Source: JAIOTH01 sp964486685 (GTDB lineage: Bacteria; Patescibacteriota; Patescibacteriia; UBA1558; S5-K13). Taken from it: a DNA stretch of 23,868 nucleotides. Location of the stretch: NCBI GenBank assembly GCA_964486685.1, contig CAZAOE010000018.1, positions 1-23,868 of the forward strand, read 5' to 3'. Both the position numbers and the translations under genes were made by a program. Below the pieces are notes generated by a model, which searched no databases, was not told where the DNA came from, and saw nothing but the letters and a program-made list of their open reading frames with translations. Positions 16,703 to 22,922 of this stretch are shown piece by piece; position 1 is the stretch's first letter; each line of letters begins with the position of its first letter.

Positions 16703-16731
16703 AGAATAGCAGTTTTATATTCTTTTGTCAA
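16703..16731 (-). promoter_or_regulatory. rpoB promoter, proximal
   Basis: Perfect -35 TTGACA (16726-16731), a 17-base spacer and -10 TATTCT (16703-16708) on the minus strand. The predicted transcript start is near 16696, about 235 bases before rpoB. Confidence 0.6.
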
Positions 16732-16734
16732 TAG

Positions 16735-16763
16735 ATTATATCCTTTTATAAAAACTTTGTCAA
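16735..16763 (-). promoter_or_regulatory. rpoB promoter, distal, full consensus
   Basis: On the minus strand a perfect TTGACA (16758-16763), a 17-base spacer (16741-16757) and a perfect TATAAT (16735-16740). This is the best promoter in the window. The predicted start near 16728 overlaps the -35 of the proximal promoter, so the two are tightly in tandem. Confidence 0.8.
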
Positions 16764-16790
16764 ATGGAAATTGGTCTAAAATTGAAAGTT

Positions 16791-16812
16791 ACCTGCCTGC
16801 CGACAGACGGGT
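16791..16812. repeat. GC-rich palindromic element
   Basis: ACCTGCCTG (16791-16799) pairs with CAGACGGGT (16804-16812) over 9 positions with two wobbles, around a CCGA loop. Its ACCTGCC arm resembles the palindrome inside the flippase gene. It lies between the peptidase E-like gene end and the rpoB promoters and could also help end the upstream transcript. Confidence 0.65.
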
Positions 16813-16852
16813 AGTTTGTAGCCATCCTAAACCTCTTATCTAACTTAATATT

Positions 16853-17479
16853 TTACAAAATTATTTCATCATCACCACCTAAGAGTTGAAATTTATCATC
16901 CTGAACAAGAATAGCTTGCTTATCATTTAAGATTCTCACTGGATATTTTAAGTCTTTTGCTTTTTCTTTAAATAATTCATATTTATCTGGTGTATAATGA
17001 ACTCCAATTAAAAAAGGTATTAAATTCATAGCCTTATAGTCTATAATCCCACATCTATCAAACCCTGGTGACCACGTTGCCATTATAATTGATGGGCTTA
17101 CAATATAAGAACCAGCACTTGATCCTATATAAACCACGCCCTTGGCAATTAATTCTTCAATAACATTATTGAAACCACTTTCTCGAACAGCTTTTAATAA
17201 ATAAAAAGTATTTCCGCCTTCAACCATAACAATATCATATCCATCAAGTATTCTTCTTAGTTTGTTTTCTTTCTTACCATCAATATCAATTTTTGTATAA
17301 GAAAAATTTAGTTCATTCATCTTTTGACAATGTTTTTCAATATAAGTTAGGTCGTCTACTTTTTTAGAAGCTGTTATTATATAAGCAATTTTACAATCAG
17401 TAATTTTCTTCGGTAAATGTTGATCGATATTGTTTTCAGTAATAAAACTTCCGCTTGAAGTTAAAATTAATGTTCTCAT
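16853..17479 (-). CDS. Peptidase E-like (S51 family) serine hydrolase
   Basis: The 208-residue protein has the class I glutamine-amidotransferase-like fold of peptidase S51. The nucleophile elbow is YIGSSAGS (117-124), with S121 as the likely catalytic serine. GGNTFYLL (88-95) is the family signature strand-helix, and H161 (GVHY) is in the place of the catalytic histidine. Peptidase E cleaves Asp-X dipeptides; relatives include cyanophycinase, so the exact substrate is open. No signal peptide is present, so it should act in the cytoplasm. It is separated from the upstream HD-domain gene by 115 bases containing GC-rich repeat DNA, so it may have its own promoter. The start MRTLILTSSG is the natural first strand of the fold. 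Confidence 0.82.
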   Translation of the reverse strand: MRTLILTSSGSFITENNIDQHLPKKITDCKIAYIITASKKVDDLTYIEKHCQKMNELNFSYTKIDIDGKKENKLRRILDGYDIVMVEGGNTFYLLKAVRESGFNNVIEELIAKGVVYIGSSAGSYIVSPSIIMATWSPGFDRCGIIDYKAMNLIPFLIGVHYTPDKYELFKEKAKDLKYPVRILNDKQAILVQDDKFQLLGGDDEIIL

Positions 17480-17498
17480 AAAATAATTTAGTTAAAAG

Positions 17499-17570
17499 TT
17501 GCCCACCTACGCCCCCTGGGCTTCCCCCTTTGCATTCGCTTCGGGGGACAGGTCAGAGGGCAAGCAAGTT
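17499..17570. repeat. GC-rich repeat block between the HD and peptidase E-like genes
   Basis: A GC-rich block in AT-rich DNA. It contains inner arms TCCCCC (17523-17528) and GGGGGA (17543-17548), and outer TTGCCC (17499-17504) matched by GGGCAA (17558-17563 region). It looks like a decayed dispersed palindromic element. No protein reading is supported. Confidence 0.5.
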
Positions 17571-17594
17571 ACAAGTTTAAAGATCTGAAAAAAC

Positions 17595-18167
17595 CTATTT
17601 TAAACGAGAATCCTTAATAAATTTCTTAAATTCTTGATAATATTTTTCTAATTCTTTTTTACATACACCTAAAGAAAGCGCACTATATTTTTCTTCCATC
17701 TTTTTTTCTACTTGCTCTAAACAAGCATCTATATTATCAAACCTCCTACCCAATATATTTAAATAAGTAAATACTCCTCGAGGATGAATAAAACGATAAC
17801 AATCAGCATTACAGCATATTTCCGCTTCTTTACAAATAAAAGGAACTTGAGCATGATGGGCTTCTACACAATTTAATATTTTATCCTTCTCATCATCGCT
17901 AACCTTAAATTTATTTAAAAATTCTCTTGTAGCATCTACACTCATTTGTACATGTTCTGTAATTCGATTTTCTTTTAATGCCTGCCCTAATTTAACATCC
18001 ATTAAATAAACCCCCTGTTTTACAATATCGACATCTACATCAAAATTTTTAGCGATATCTATGGCCTTATTTTCAGAAAGTTTAAAATGATCCATTGCCG
18101 GAGCTTTAAATTTTTCTATTTCAGATATAGCATACTTTCTCGCTTTTTGAACAATATTTTTATCCAT
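17595..18167 (-). CDS. HD-domain-like protein with an altered metal site
   Basis: The 190-residue helical protein follows the HD phosphohydrolase pattern: an early histidine (H27), YLMDVKLG at 54-61, H72, the EAHHAQ pair (H104-H105) and CNADCYRF with D122. In active HD enzymes the second motif is His-Asp; here it is Met56-Asp57, so the metal site is incomplete and hydrolase activity is doubtful. Several cysteines (C112, C118, C119, C123) cluster near H104-H105 and might bind metal instead. It lies 22 bases after the HIT-like gene on the same strand and is probably co-transcribed. HD proteins often act on nucleotides, and a HIT neighbour is compatible with nucleotide salvage or signalling, but this is only inference. 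Confidence 0.65.
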   Translation of the reverse strand: MDKNIVQKARKYAISEIEKFKAPAMDHFKLSENKAIDIAKNFDVDVDIVKQGVYLMDVKLGQALKENRITEHVQMSVDATREFLNKFKVSDDEKDKILNCVEAHHAQVPFICKEAEICCNADCYRFIHPRGVFTYLNILGRRFDNIDACLEQVEKKMEEKYSALSLGVCKKELEKYYQEFKKFIKDSRLK

Positions 18168-18189
18168 ATTTTAAAATTTTAAAAGGTTA

Positions 18190-18672
18190 TTAAACTAATC
18201 CCCAATTAGAATTAGAAAATTTTTCTTTTTTAAAAATTTTTTTAATTTCAATTCTAATCCCTTTAATATCATCTTTATTAAGCGGTTTGAAATTTTTATA
18301 GTATTCAGGTTTTTCTTCTCTGTGTGGAAAATAACATGCTTGTCCATATTTATGCACCTTAGCACTTTTAGCTCTACCATATAAATGAATATGTAGATAA
18401 GAACCTTGCGGGCTAAAAACAGTCCAATTTCCATTATCCTGATAATTAATTCTCCCAATATCAACACCGTGCTCATTCATAATTTTATTCATAGCTTCTC
18501 CTACAATAATTGTTAATCTCATTAATTCTATAGCTTCTTTAGGAGATAATTTTTGTCTATCCAATAAGCTAATTTTAGGATAAATCTTAATATGTCCCCC
18601 ATCATTCCTATCAACATGTGGTTTTTCTGGAGCTTCTACTATAAATTTTTCTGTTTTATATATTAAAGCCAT
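18190..18672 (-). CDS. HIT-like (histidine triad) protein
   Basis: The 160-residue protein has the core of the HIT superfamily of nucleotide hydrolases/transferases. An N-terminal beta region carries HVDRNDGGHIKIYP (19-32), then a long helix at about 42-68, a strand INYQDNGNW (75-83), and the signature YLHIHLYGR at 92-100. The usual H-x-H-x-H triad is H94-x-H96-x-Y98, so the third histidine is tyrosine while the nucleophile-position H96 is kept. It may therefore be a divergent HIT hydrolase. The C-terminus is lysine-rich. It follows dnaN by 51 bases of repetitive AAACAATTA-type DNA and precedes the HD-like gene by 22 bases. Confidence 0.65.
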   Translation of the reverse strand: MALIYKTEKFIVEAPEKPHVDRNDGGHIKIYPKISLLDRQKLSPKEAIELMRLTIIVGEAMNKIMNEHGVDIGRINYQDNGNWTVFSPQGSYLHIHLYGRAKSAKVHKYGQACYFPHREEKPEYYKNFKPLNKDDIKGIRIEIKKIFKKEKFSNSNWGLV

Positions 18673-18688
18673 ACCTTTTTAACTTAAA

Positions 18689-18721
18689 AAACAATTAAAC
18701 AATTAATCTATTAAACAATTA
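18689..18721. repeat. AAACAATTA short repeats
   Basis: Three copies of AAACAATTA (18689-18697, 18697-18705, 18713-18721) fill the gap between dnaN and the HIT-like gene. The same motif in reverse complement occurs at about 23680-23700, also just before a minus-strand start. Confidence 0.5.
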
Positions 18722-18723
18722 TC

Positions 18724-19827
18724 CTATTGCTTTATCGGCATAATAATATAAATATAATTCCGATCTTTGTCTGATTTTATTAATCCTGGACTACCGCTAT
18801 CATTAATTTCTAAAACTAATTTATCGCCTAAGATATTACTTAAACCATCTAGTAAATATCTATAATTAAAGGTAATTTCATTTTCTTCACCTTCAATTTT
18901 AGAAGAAATACTAGTCATACCTTCACCTAATTGGTCGCTAATAGAGCTAATAATTATCTCGTTTTTGTTAGGAATAAAATTTAATTTAATATCATTAATT
19001 CCTGGTTTACAAAACAAACTAATTCTTTTGACTGCTTGTGTAAAATCTCTAATATCTATTTCTGCTTTAGTTTTAGCTCCGCTAGGAATAATCTGTTTAT
19101 AATCTGGATAAGAACCCTCTGTTAACCGGGACACTAATTCAATATTATCTAATTTAAATAAAATTTGATTCTCTTCTAAATAAAATTCTATATTTTCTTC
19201 TTCAGTGTCACTAATTATTCTTAAAACTTCTTGAATTGTTTCTATAGGAATTATTATTTTTTGATCCACAGATGTTTCTTCTAAATTAATAGTTTTTTCT
19301 GCTAAACGGTAAGAATCTGTACCCACTATAGTCATTTCCTTATTTATTATACTAAATAAGGCCCCGGAAATTTCTGGCCTAGTCGTGTCAGTAGCTACAG
19401 TAAAAACTACTTTTGATAAAGCGTTTCTAAAATCTTTTATTTTTACTACATATTTGTTTTTAGAATCTATACTAGGTATTAAAGGAAAATCATCAGCGCT
19501 TAATGTGTTGATAGAAGTTTTATCTTTAACACATTTAATATTTAATTTATTATTTTCATAGTCCAATAAAATATTTTCTTTAGGTAATAAATTAATAAAT
19601 TCTGTTAAAAGTCGAGCTTGAACTGTGCAAGTGCCTTCTTTTTCTACCTTTCCTCTGATTTTACAATTTACTCCAATTTCTAAATTAGTCGTTGTTAGTA
19701 TTATTTCTCCATCTTTAGCATGTATTAATATATTATTTAATATTGGTAGATTAGTATTTTTACCTGCTAAATGACTAACAATATGTAAGCCCTTAATTAA
19801 ATTTTCTTGCAAACATACTATATTCAT
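18724..19827 (-). CDS. dnaN: DNA polymerase III sliding clamp (beta subunit)
   Basis: The 367-residue protein is a full-length beta clamp, the ring that tethers DNA polymerase III and other DNA enzymes to DNA. Three topologically similar domains fill it, at about 1-120, 125-245 and 250-367. Recognisable segments are the N-terminal NTNLPILNNILI (24-35), the ATDTTRPEISGALF motif beginning domain 2, TDSYRLA, and the C-terminal YIIMPIKQ where most clamps end in MPMRL. The gene is downstream of dnaA on the same strand, as in most bacteria, but separated by a 407-base origin-like region. A weak AAAGGA lies before the ATG. A TATAAT on the minus strand at 19850-19855 may give dnaN its own promoter. 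Confidence 0.97.
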   Translation of the reverse strand: MNIVCLQENLIKGLHIVSHLAGKNTNLPILNNILIHAKDGEIILTTTNLEIGVNCKIRGKVEKEGTCTVQARLLTEFINLLPKENILLDYENNKLNIKCVKDKTSINTLSADDFPLIPSIDSKNKYVVKIKDFRNALSKVVFTVATDTTRPEISGALFSIINKEMTIVGTDSYRLAEKTINLEETSVDQKIIIPIETIQEVLRIISDTEEENIEFYLEENQILFKLDNIELVSRLTEGSYPDYKQIIPSGAKTKAEIDIRDFTQAVKRISLFCKPGINDIKLNFIPNKNEIIISSISDQLGEGMTSISSKIEGEENEITFNYRYLLDGLSNILGDKLVLEINDSGSPGLIKSDKDRNYIYIIMPIKQ

Positions 19828-19844
19828 ATTTTTTTATCCTTTAT

Positions 19845-19874
19845 TTCCAATTATATTTTTAAATTAAATTGGAA
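19845..19874. repeat. Inverted repeat in the dnaN leader
   Basis: TTCCAATT (19845-19852) and AATTGGAA (19867-19874) are perfect 8-base arms with a 14-base AT loop, just upstream of dnaN and overlapping its possible TATAAT. It could be a regulatory site or part of the origin unwinding region. Confidence 0.4.
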
Positions 19875-20138
19875 TTAATTATTATTTATAGGTTTATATA
19901 TATAAAATTAATAATAATAATAAGCTTAAGGTTTTTGGGTGGATAACTTGTTTTTAGCTCTACTTAGAGAGGTATTAGCTGTTTAAAACTTGTTTAGGGA
20001 TATAGTAATAAGTTCTAGAATAATTAGTGGATAAAAATGAGCTTATTTATATCCTAGTTTTATACACAGTTTTTTCCCAATATTAGGTATTCTTATAAAC
20101 AATTTACTAACAATATTTTAATTACTAATTTAATTACT

Positions 20139-20210
20139 AATTTTTACCCCTTTTGTCCTCCGGACATCTCCCCCTAATTTAGTGGGAGAATTAAAGAGGG
20201 GGTAAAAATT
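20139..20210. repeat. Large palindromic repeat downstream of dnaA
   Basis: AATTTTTACCCC (20139-20150) and GGGGTAAAAATT (20199-20210) are perfect 12-base arms. Inside are CTCCC (20168-20172) pairing with GGGAG (20184-20188) and a TCCGGA palindrome (20159-20164). The GC-rich core differs sharply from the AT-rich surroundings. From memory, similar strings recur in intergenic DNA of related genomes, but this was not searched. It may also act as the dnaA terminator. Confidence 0.75.
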
Positions 20211-20234
20211 GTAAATTGATTATTGGAAATTTAT

Positions 20235-21605
20235 CTAGCCATATAACCTTTGTCTGATTAATTCAATATCATTTTTTATTTTATCATCGCTTTTTATACT
20301 TGCTACTATTTTGTTATAAGCATGAATAGCAGTGGTATGATCTCGTCCTCCTAATTCGGAACCTATATTAGGATAAGAGGCATTAATTTCTTTACGCATT
20401 AAATACATACATATTTGACGAGGAGTTACTAATTCTTTTTTGCGAGAACTGCCTTTTAAGTCATCTATTTTTAATTCAAAATATTCAGAGATTATTTTTA
20501 TTATTTTTTTAGTATTAATACCGACACTTCTTTGAGCAGAAGATAATTTACCCAATATTTCCTTTACAGAATCAATGTTTATTTCTTCATTGTTTAATTC
20601 ATGGATGGCCATAACCCTATTTAAAGCTCCTTCTAACTCCCGGACATTATTACTTGCAATATTGGCAATATAAGTAATAATATCTTCGGAAATTTCTAAT
20701 TTAATATTTTTTTCTTTGATTTTTGATTTTAAAATAGCTATGCGGGTTTCTAAATCGGGGTGACCTATGTCGGCAATCATACCGCTTTCAAAGCGAGAAG
20801 TTAATCTTTCTTCTATGGCTGGCAATGATTTTGGGGGTCTATCGGAACTAATAACTATTTGTTTATTTTGTTGATATAAGGCATTAAAAGTGTGAAAAAA
20901 TTCTTCTTGAGTTCTTTCCTGGCCTTTCATAAATTGAATATCATCAACTAATAAAATATCTAATTCGCGGTATTTTTTCTTAAACTCATCCATATTACCA
21001 GATTGGATGGATTTAACATAATCATTGGTAAAATCCTCACTACTAATATAAATCATTTTATATTTAGGAAAGTTTTTTTTGATTTCATTGCCGATAGATT
21101 GCATTAAATGGGTTTTTCCTAAACCGACTTCTCCATACAAAAAAAGCGGATTATAGACCTTACCGAGTTCTTTAGCAACGGCGATACAAGCGGCTTTAGC
21201 TAATTCATTTTGTTTGCCGGTTATAAACCCATCAAAAGTATATTTAGGATTTAGTTTATAAGTTCCATTAACAGAAAGTTTAGAATCTGTTTCAGAATAT
21301 TTTTTAGTTATTTCATCTAAATTAATCTTTTCTTTTTTTTCAGAATGTTTTATGTCTTGAGATATTTTAAAAATCAAATTTTTTATATTCTGGTCTTTTA
21401 GAATATTATTTAAGGCCTCTAAAATATTTTTATTATAGCGACTCTCTAACCATCTTTTAGTAAAGCCATTAGGAACAGCAATTAAAACATTTTCTTTTTC
21501 AATATCTATAATATAAGTATTTTTAAACCAAGTAGTAAAACTGGCCTTAGATATGGAAAGTTCTAATTCTCCCAAAACAGCTTGCCAGATTTTTTCTTTA
21601 TTCAT
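20235..21605 (-). CDS. dnaA: Chromosomal replication initiator DnaA
   Basis: The 456-residue protein is a complete DnaA. Domain I (about 1-85) has the ASFTTWFKNT helix used for self-association and helicase loading. A short charged domain II (about 86-118) follows. The AAA+ domain III starts near 119, with Walker A GEVGLGKT (158-165), Walker B ILLVDD (217-222) and the sensor-2 RELEGALNR (322-330). Domain IV, the double-stranded DNA binder, carries the signature GGRDHTTAIHAY (419-430). It unwinds oriC in the ATP form. Box-like sites on both sides of the gene suggest autoregulation. A hairpin (21661-21703) lies in its leader. The start MNKEKIWQAV is the normal DnaA N-terminus; no Shine-Dalgarno site is visible. 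Confidence 0.99.
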   Translation of the reverse strand: MNKEKIWQAVLGELELSISKASFTTWFKNTYIIDIEKENVLIAVPNGFTKRWLESRYNKNILEALNNILKDQNIKNLIFKISQDIKHSEKKEKINLDEITKKYSETDSKLSVNGTYKLNPKYTFDGFITGKQNELAKAACIAVAKELGKVYNPLFLYGEVGLGKTHLMQSIGNEIKKNFPKYKMIYISSEDFTNDYVKSIQSGNMDEFKKKYRELDILLVDDIQFMKGQERTQEEFFHTFNALYQQNKQIVISSDRPPKSLPAIEERLTSRFESGMIADIGHPDLETRIAILKSKIKEKNIKLEISEDIITYIANIASNNVRELEGALNRVMAIHELNNEEINIDSVKEILGKLSSAQRSVGINTKKIIKIISEYFELKIDDLKGSSRKKELVTPRQICMYLMRKEINASYPNIGSELGGRDHTTAIHAYNKIVASIKSDDKIKNDIELIRQRLYG

Positions 21606-21660
21606 CCCGTTAGATATTATTTTTTAAATTTATAGAATGTAAAATAAAAATATTATTTAA

Positions 21661-21703
21661 CCCATTAAATGTTTTTAAAGAAATAATTAAAACATCTAAT
21701 GGG
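21661..21703. repeat. Long hairpin in the dnaA leader
   Basis: CCCATTAAATGTTTT (21661-21675) and AAAACATCTAATGGG (21689-21703) pair over 15 positions with one mismatch, around a 13-base AT loop. It begins 56 bases before dnaA. It could be a dispersed repeat or a hairpin controlling dnaA expression; no T run is present right after it on the minus strand. Confidence 0.65.
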
Positions 21704-21773
21704 ATTCATTATGATAATATTTAATTTTTAAAATCAGTATTAATATTCTATCTTATAAATTAGAATTAATAAA

Positions 21774-21804
21774 TGTTTATAAGCTGTTGATAAAGCGTGA
21801 ATAA
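21774..21804. promoter_or_regulatory. Three phased DnaA-box-like sites upstream of dnaA
   Basis: TGTTTATAA (21774-21782), TGTTGATAA (21785-21793) and CGTGAATAA (21796-21804) are each one mismatch from the reverse complement of TTATNCACA or TTATCCACA. All point the same way and start exactly 11 bases apart, about one helical turn. They lie between the divergent starts of dnaA and the gene at 21902, suiting either dnaA autoregulation or the second half of a bipartite origin. Confidence 0.5.
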
Positions 21805-21829
21805 GTTTTTGCTTGTTTTTGACTAAGTA

Positions 21830-21859
21830 TTGACAAAAAATATAGTTAATGTATTATAT
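21830..21859 (+). promoter_or_regulatory. Promoter of the divergent gene next to dnaA
   Basis: A perfect -35 TTGACA (21830-21835) is followed 16-18 bases later by a TATTAT/TTATAT -10 (21852-21859). It is 26 bases from the phased DnaA-box-like sites, so DnaA binding could influence it. Confidence 0.55.
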
Positions 21860-21901
21860 AAAATTATACGAAAAATAACAATAGGAAAGACAGGAGGACA
21901 A

Positions 21902-22363
21902 GTGTCTAAGAAATTGATTATTGCTGAATCGGAGGAATTAAAAGGAAAAGTGATGTGCATTTTTACTTCAATAATAGCGTGTGCTTATTGCCAAGTTAAA
22001 AAAATTGAAAAACTTGAAACAGATGAAATTTATTTTAAGAATGTCATTTTTTTTAAAAGTATTCTTAGAAAACCAGAGCTCAATGGAATTGAGTTTGATA
22101 AAATTGGTATTATTTTTTCTAATGGAAGAGAGAAAATATCAATTTGTAAAACTGAAAACCTTATTAAAAATGAGCTGAAATTAGCTAATTTAAATGGATT
22201 TGATAAAGATTCATTATTAGTTGAATTAGCTAGAATCAGAATCTCTACTTTAAAAGAAAAAGATAGTCAAACAAGAAAGCAAGACGTTGTAAGGATAATT
22301 TTTTACAATGGAAAAAGTTGTCTATTTGAAAAAAAATTTGAGATTGTAGAAACAAAAAAATAG
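21902..22363 (+). CDS. Small protein of unknown function divergent from dnaA
   Basis: I do not recognise this 153-residue protein. The start is GTG at 21902, because AGGAGG (21892-21897) lies 4 bases before it. A longer reading from TTG at 21830 would begin inside the -35 hexamer and cannot be made from that promoter. The product is a mixed alpha/beta, soluble-looking protein without a signal peptide. It has an early CAYC cysteine pair, a basic KSILRK stretch, and strands such as IGIIFSNGREKISIC and VRIIFYNGKSCLFE near the end. Two similar beta units of the form xIxFxNGxxxxxxC suggest an internal duplication. It has its own promoter and a textbook terminator, so it is a well-bounded single gene immediately beside the origin region. 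Confidence 0.6.
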   Translation: MSKKLIIAESEELKGKVMCIFTSIIACAYCQVKKIEKLETDEIYFKNVIFFKSILRKPELNGIEFDKIGIIFSNGREKISICKTENLIKNELKLANLNGFDKDSLLVELARIRISTLKEKDSQTRKQDVVRIIFYNGKSCLFEKKFEIVETKK

Positions 22364-22383
22364 TTATGATTTAGGTACATTAT

Positions 22384-22417
22384 AAGCCAGAAGAGAAATC
22401 TTTTGGCTTTTTTATTT
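22384..22417 (+). terminator. Intrinsic terminator after the gene at 21902
   Basis: AAGCCAGAAGA (22384-22394) pairs with TCTTTTGGCTT (22399-22409) over 11 positions with one wobble. The loop is a GAAA tetraloop, followed by TTTTTATTTTT. Confidence 0.9.
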
Positions 22418-22462
22418 TTATTTAATATTTACTAATATTTTTATTTAGGATAAGATTATTTT

Positions 22463-22822
22463 ATGGGAGAATTACTTTTTGGAATTAAAGATAATAGTTT
22501 TTTAGATACAATGAGCTTAGTTCATTTTGCTTCAGGATTGGGTTTGGGTTTTTTGATTATACTTTTTTTAAAGAGTAGTTTTAGAAAAATATATTTTAAA
22601 TTGGGATTTATATTTTTAGTTATTTGGGAGTTGTTTGAATTTTTTTTAAGATTTCTAAGAGTTTATTATCCTTTTTTATTAGAGAAGCTAAAATTTATTC
22701 CTGCTAGTTGGGCCGCCAATGAAAGTATTTTAAATATTAGTAGTGATTTAATAGTCGGTTTAGTGGGCTTATTAATTATTTATTTTACCTTCACACTTAA
22801 ATTTAAGTTTAAATCTAAATAA
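22463..22822 (+). CDS. Small multi-span membrane protein (YjdF/DUF2238-like topology)
   Basis: The 119-residue protein has three to four membrane helices, at about 17-36, 44-62 and 89-112. Polar residues in the membrane are spaced in an unusual way: H21 (LVHFASGLGLGF), then WELFEFFLRF at 55-64, then ANESILNISSDLIVGLVG at 85-102. A similar H...G, W-E...E and S/D..D..G layout is found in YjdF/DUF2238 and VanZ-like small membrane proteins of unknown biochemical role. The C-terminus is a short basic tail (KFKFKSK). It is on the plus strand after a terminator and before the GNA1-like gene. Function unknown; the family link is tentative. Confidence 0.6.
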   Translation: MGELLFGIKDNSFLDTMSLVHFASGLGLGFLIILFLKSSFRKIYFKLGFIFLVIWELFEFFLRFLRVYYPFLLEKLKFIPASWAANESILNISSDLIVGLVGLLIIYFTFTLKFKFKSK

Positions 22823-22922
22823 AGTAGAAAATTTTATTAATTAATTATTTTTTATAGTTTTAAAACTTAATATATTTGATCTTTAAAGATAAGTTAAGTG
22901 TGGGGGTCTATTTTTAAAAAAT

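Larger units (their letters stand above)
19828..20234. other. oriC: Putative replication origin (oriC) between dnaA and dnaN
   Basis: This 407-base non-coding gap is very AT-rich. DnaA-box-like 9-mers occur at 20060-20068 (TTATACACA, a full match to TTATNCACA), 19938-19946 (GGTGGATAA, one mismatch on the other strand), 20026-20034 (AGTGGATAA, one mismatch) and 20093-20101 (TTATAAACA, one mismatch). Five TAA trinucleotides at 19909-19923, beside AT-only DNA at 19873-19923, lie 14 bases from the box at 19938. Their orientation matches the DnaA-trio unwinding element known from Bacillus. A large palindromic repeat occupies 20139-20210. Gene direction switches across the dnaA region, supporting an origin. 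GC skew was not computed. Confidence 0.6.

Noticed and set aside
18195..18476. Minus-strand frame of 93 codons overlapping the HIT-like gene
   Set aside because: Another frame of the HIT-like gene, which carries the HIT signature.
21981..22178. Plus-strand frame of 65 codons inside the gene at 21902
   Set aside because: Alternative frame of the longer gene, which has promoter, ribosome site and terminator.
22791..22901. CACACTTAA ... TTAAGTGTG inverted match before the GNA1-like gene
   Set aside because: Nine AT-leaning bases separated by over 90 bases are expected by chance in this composition.
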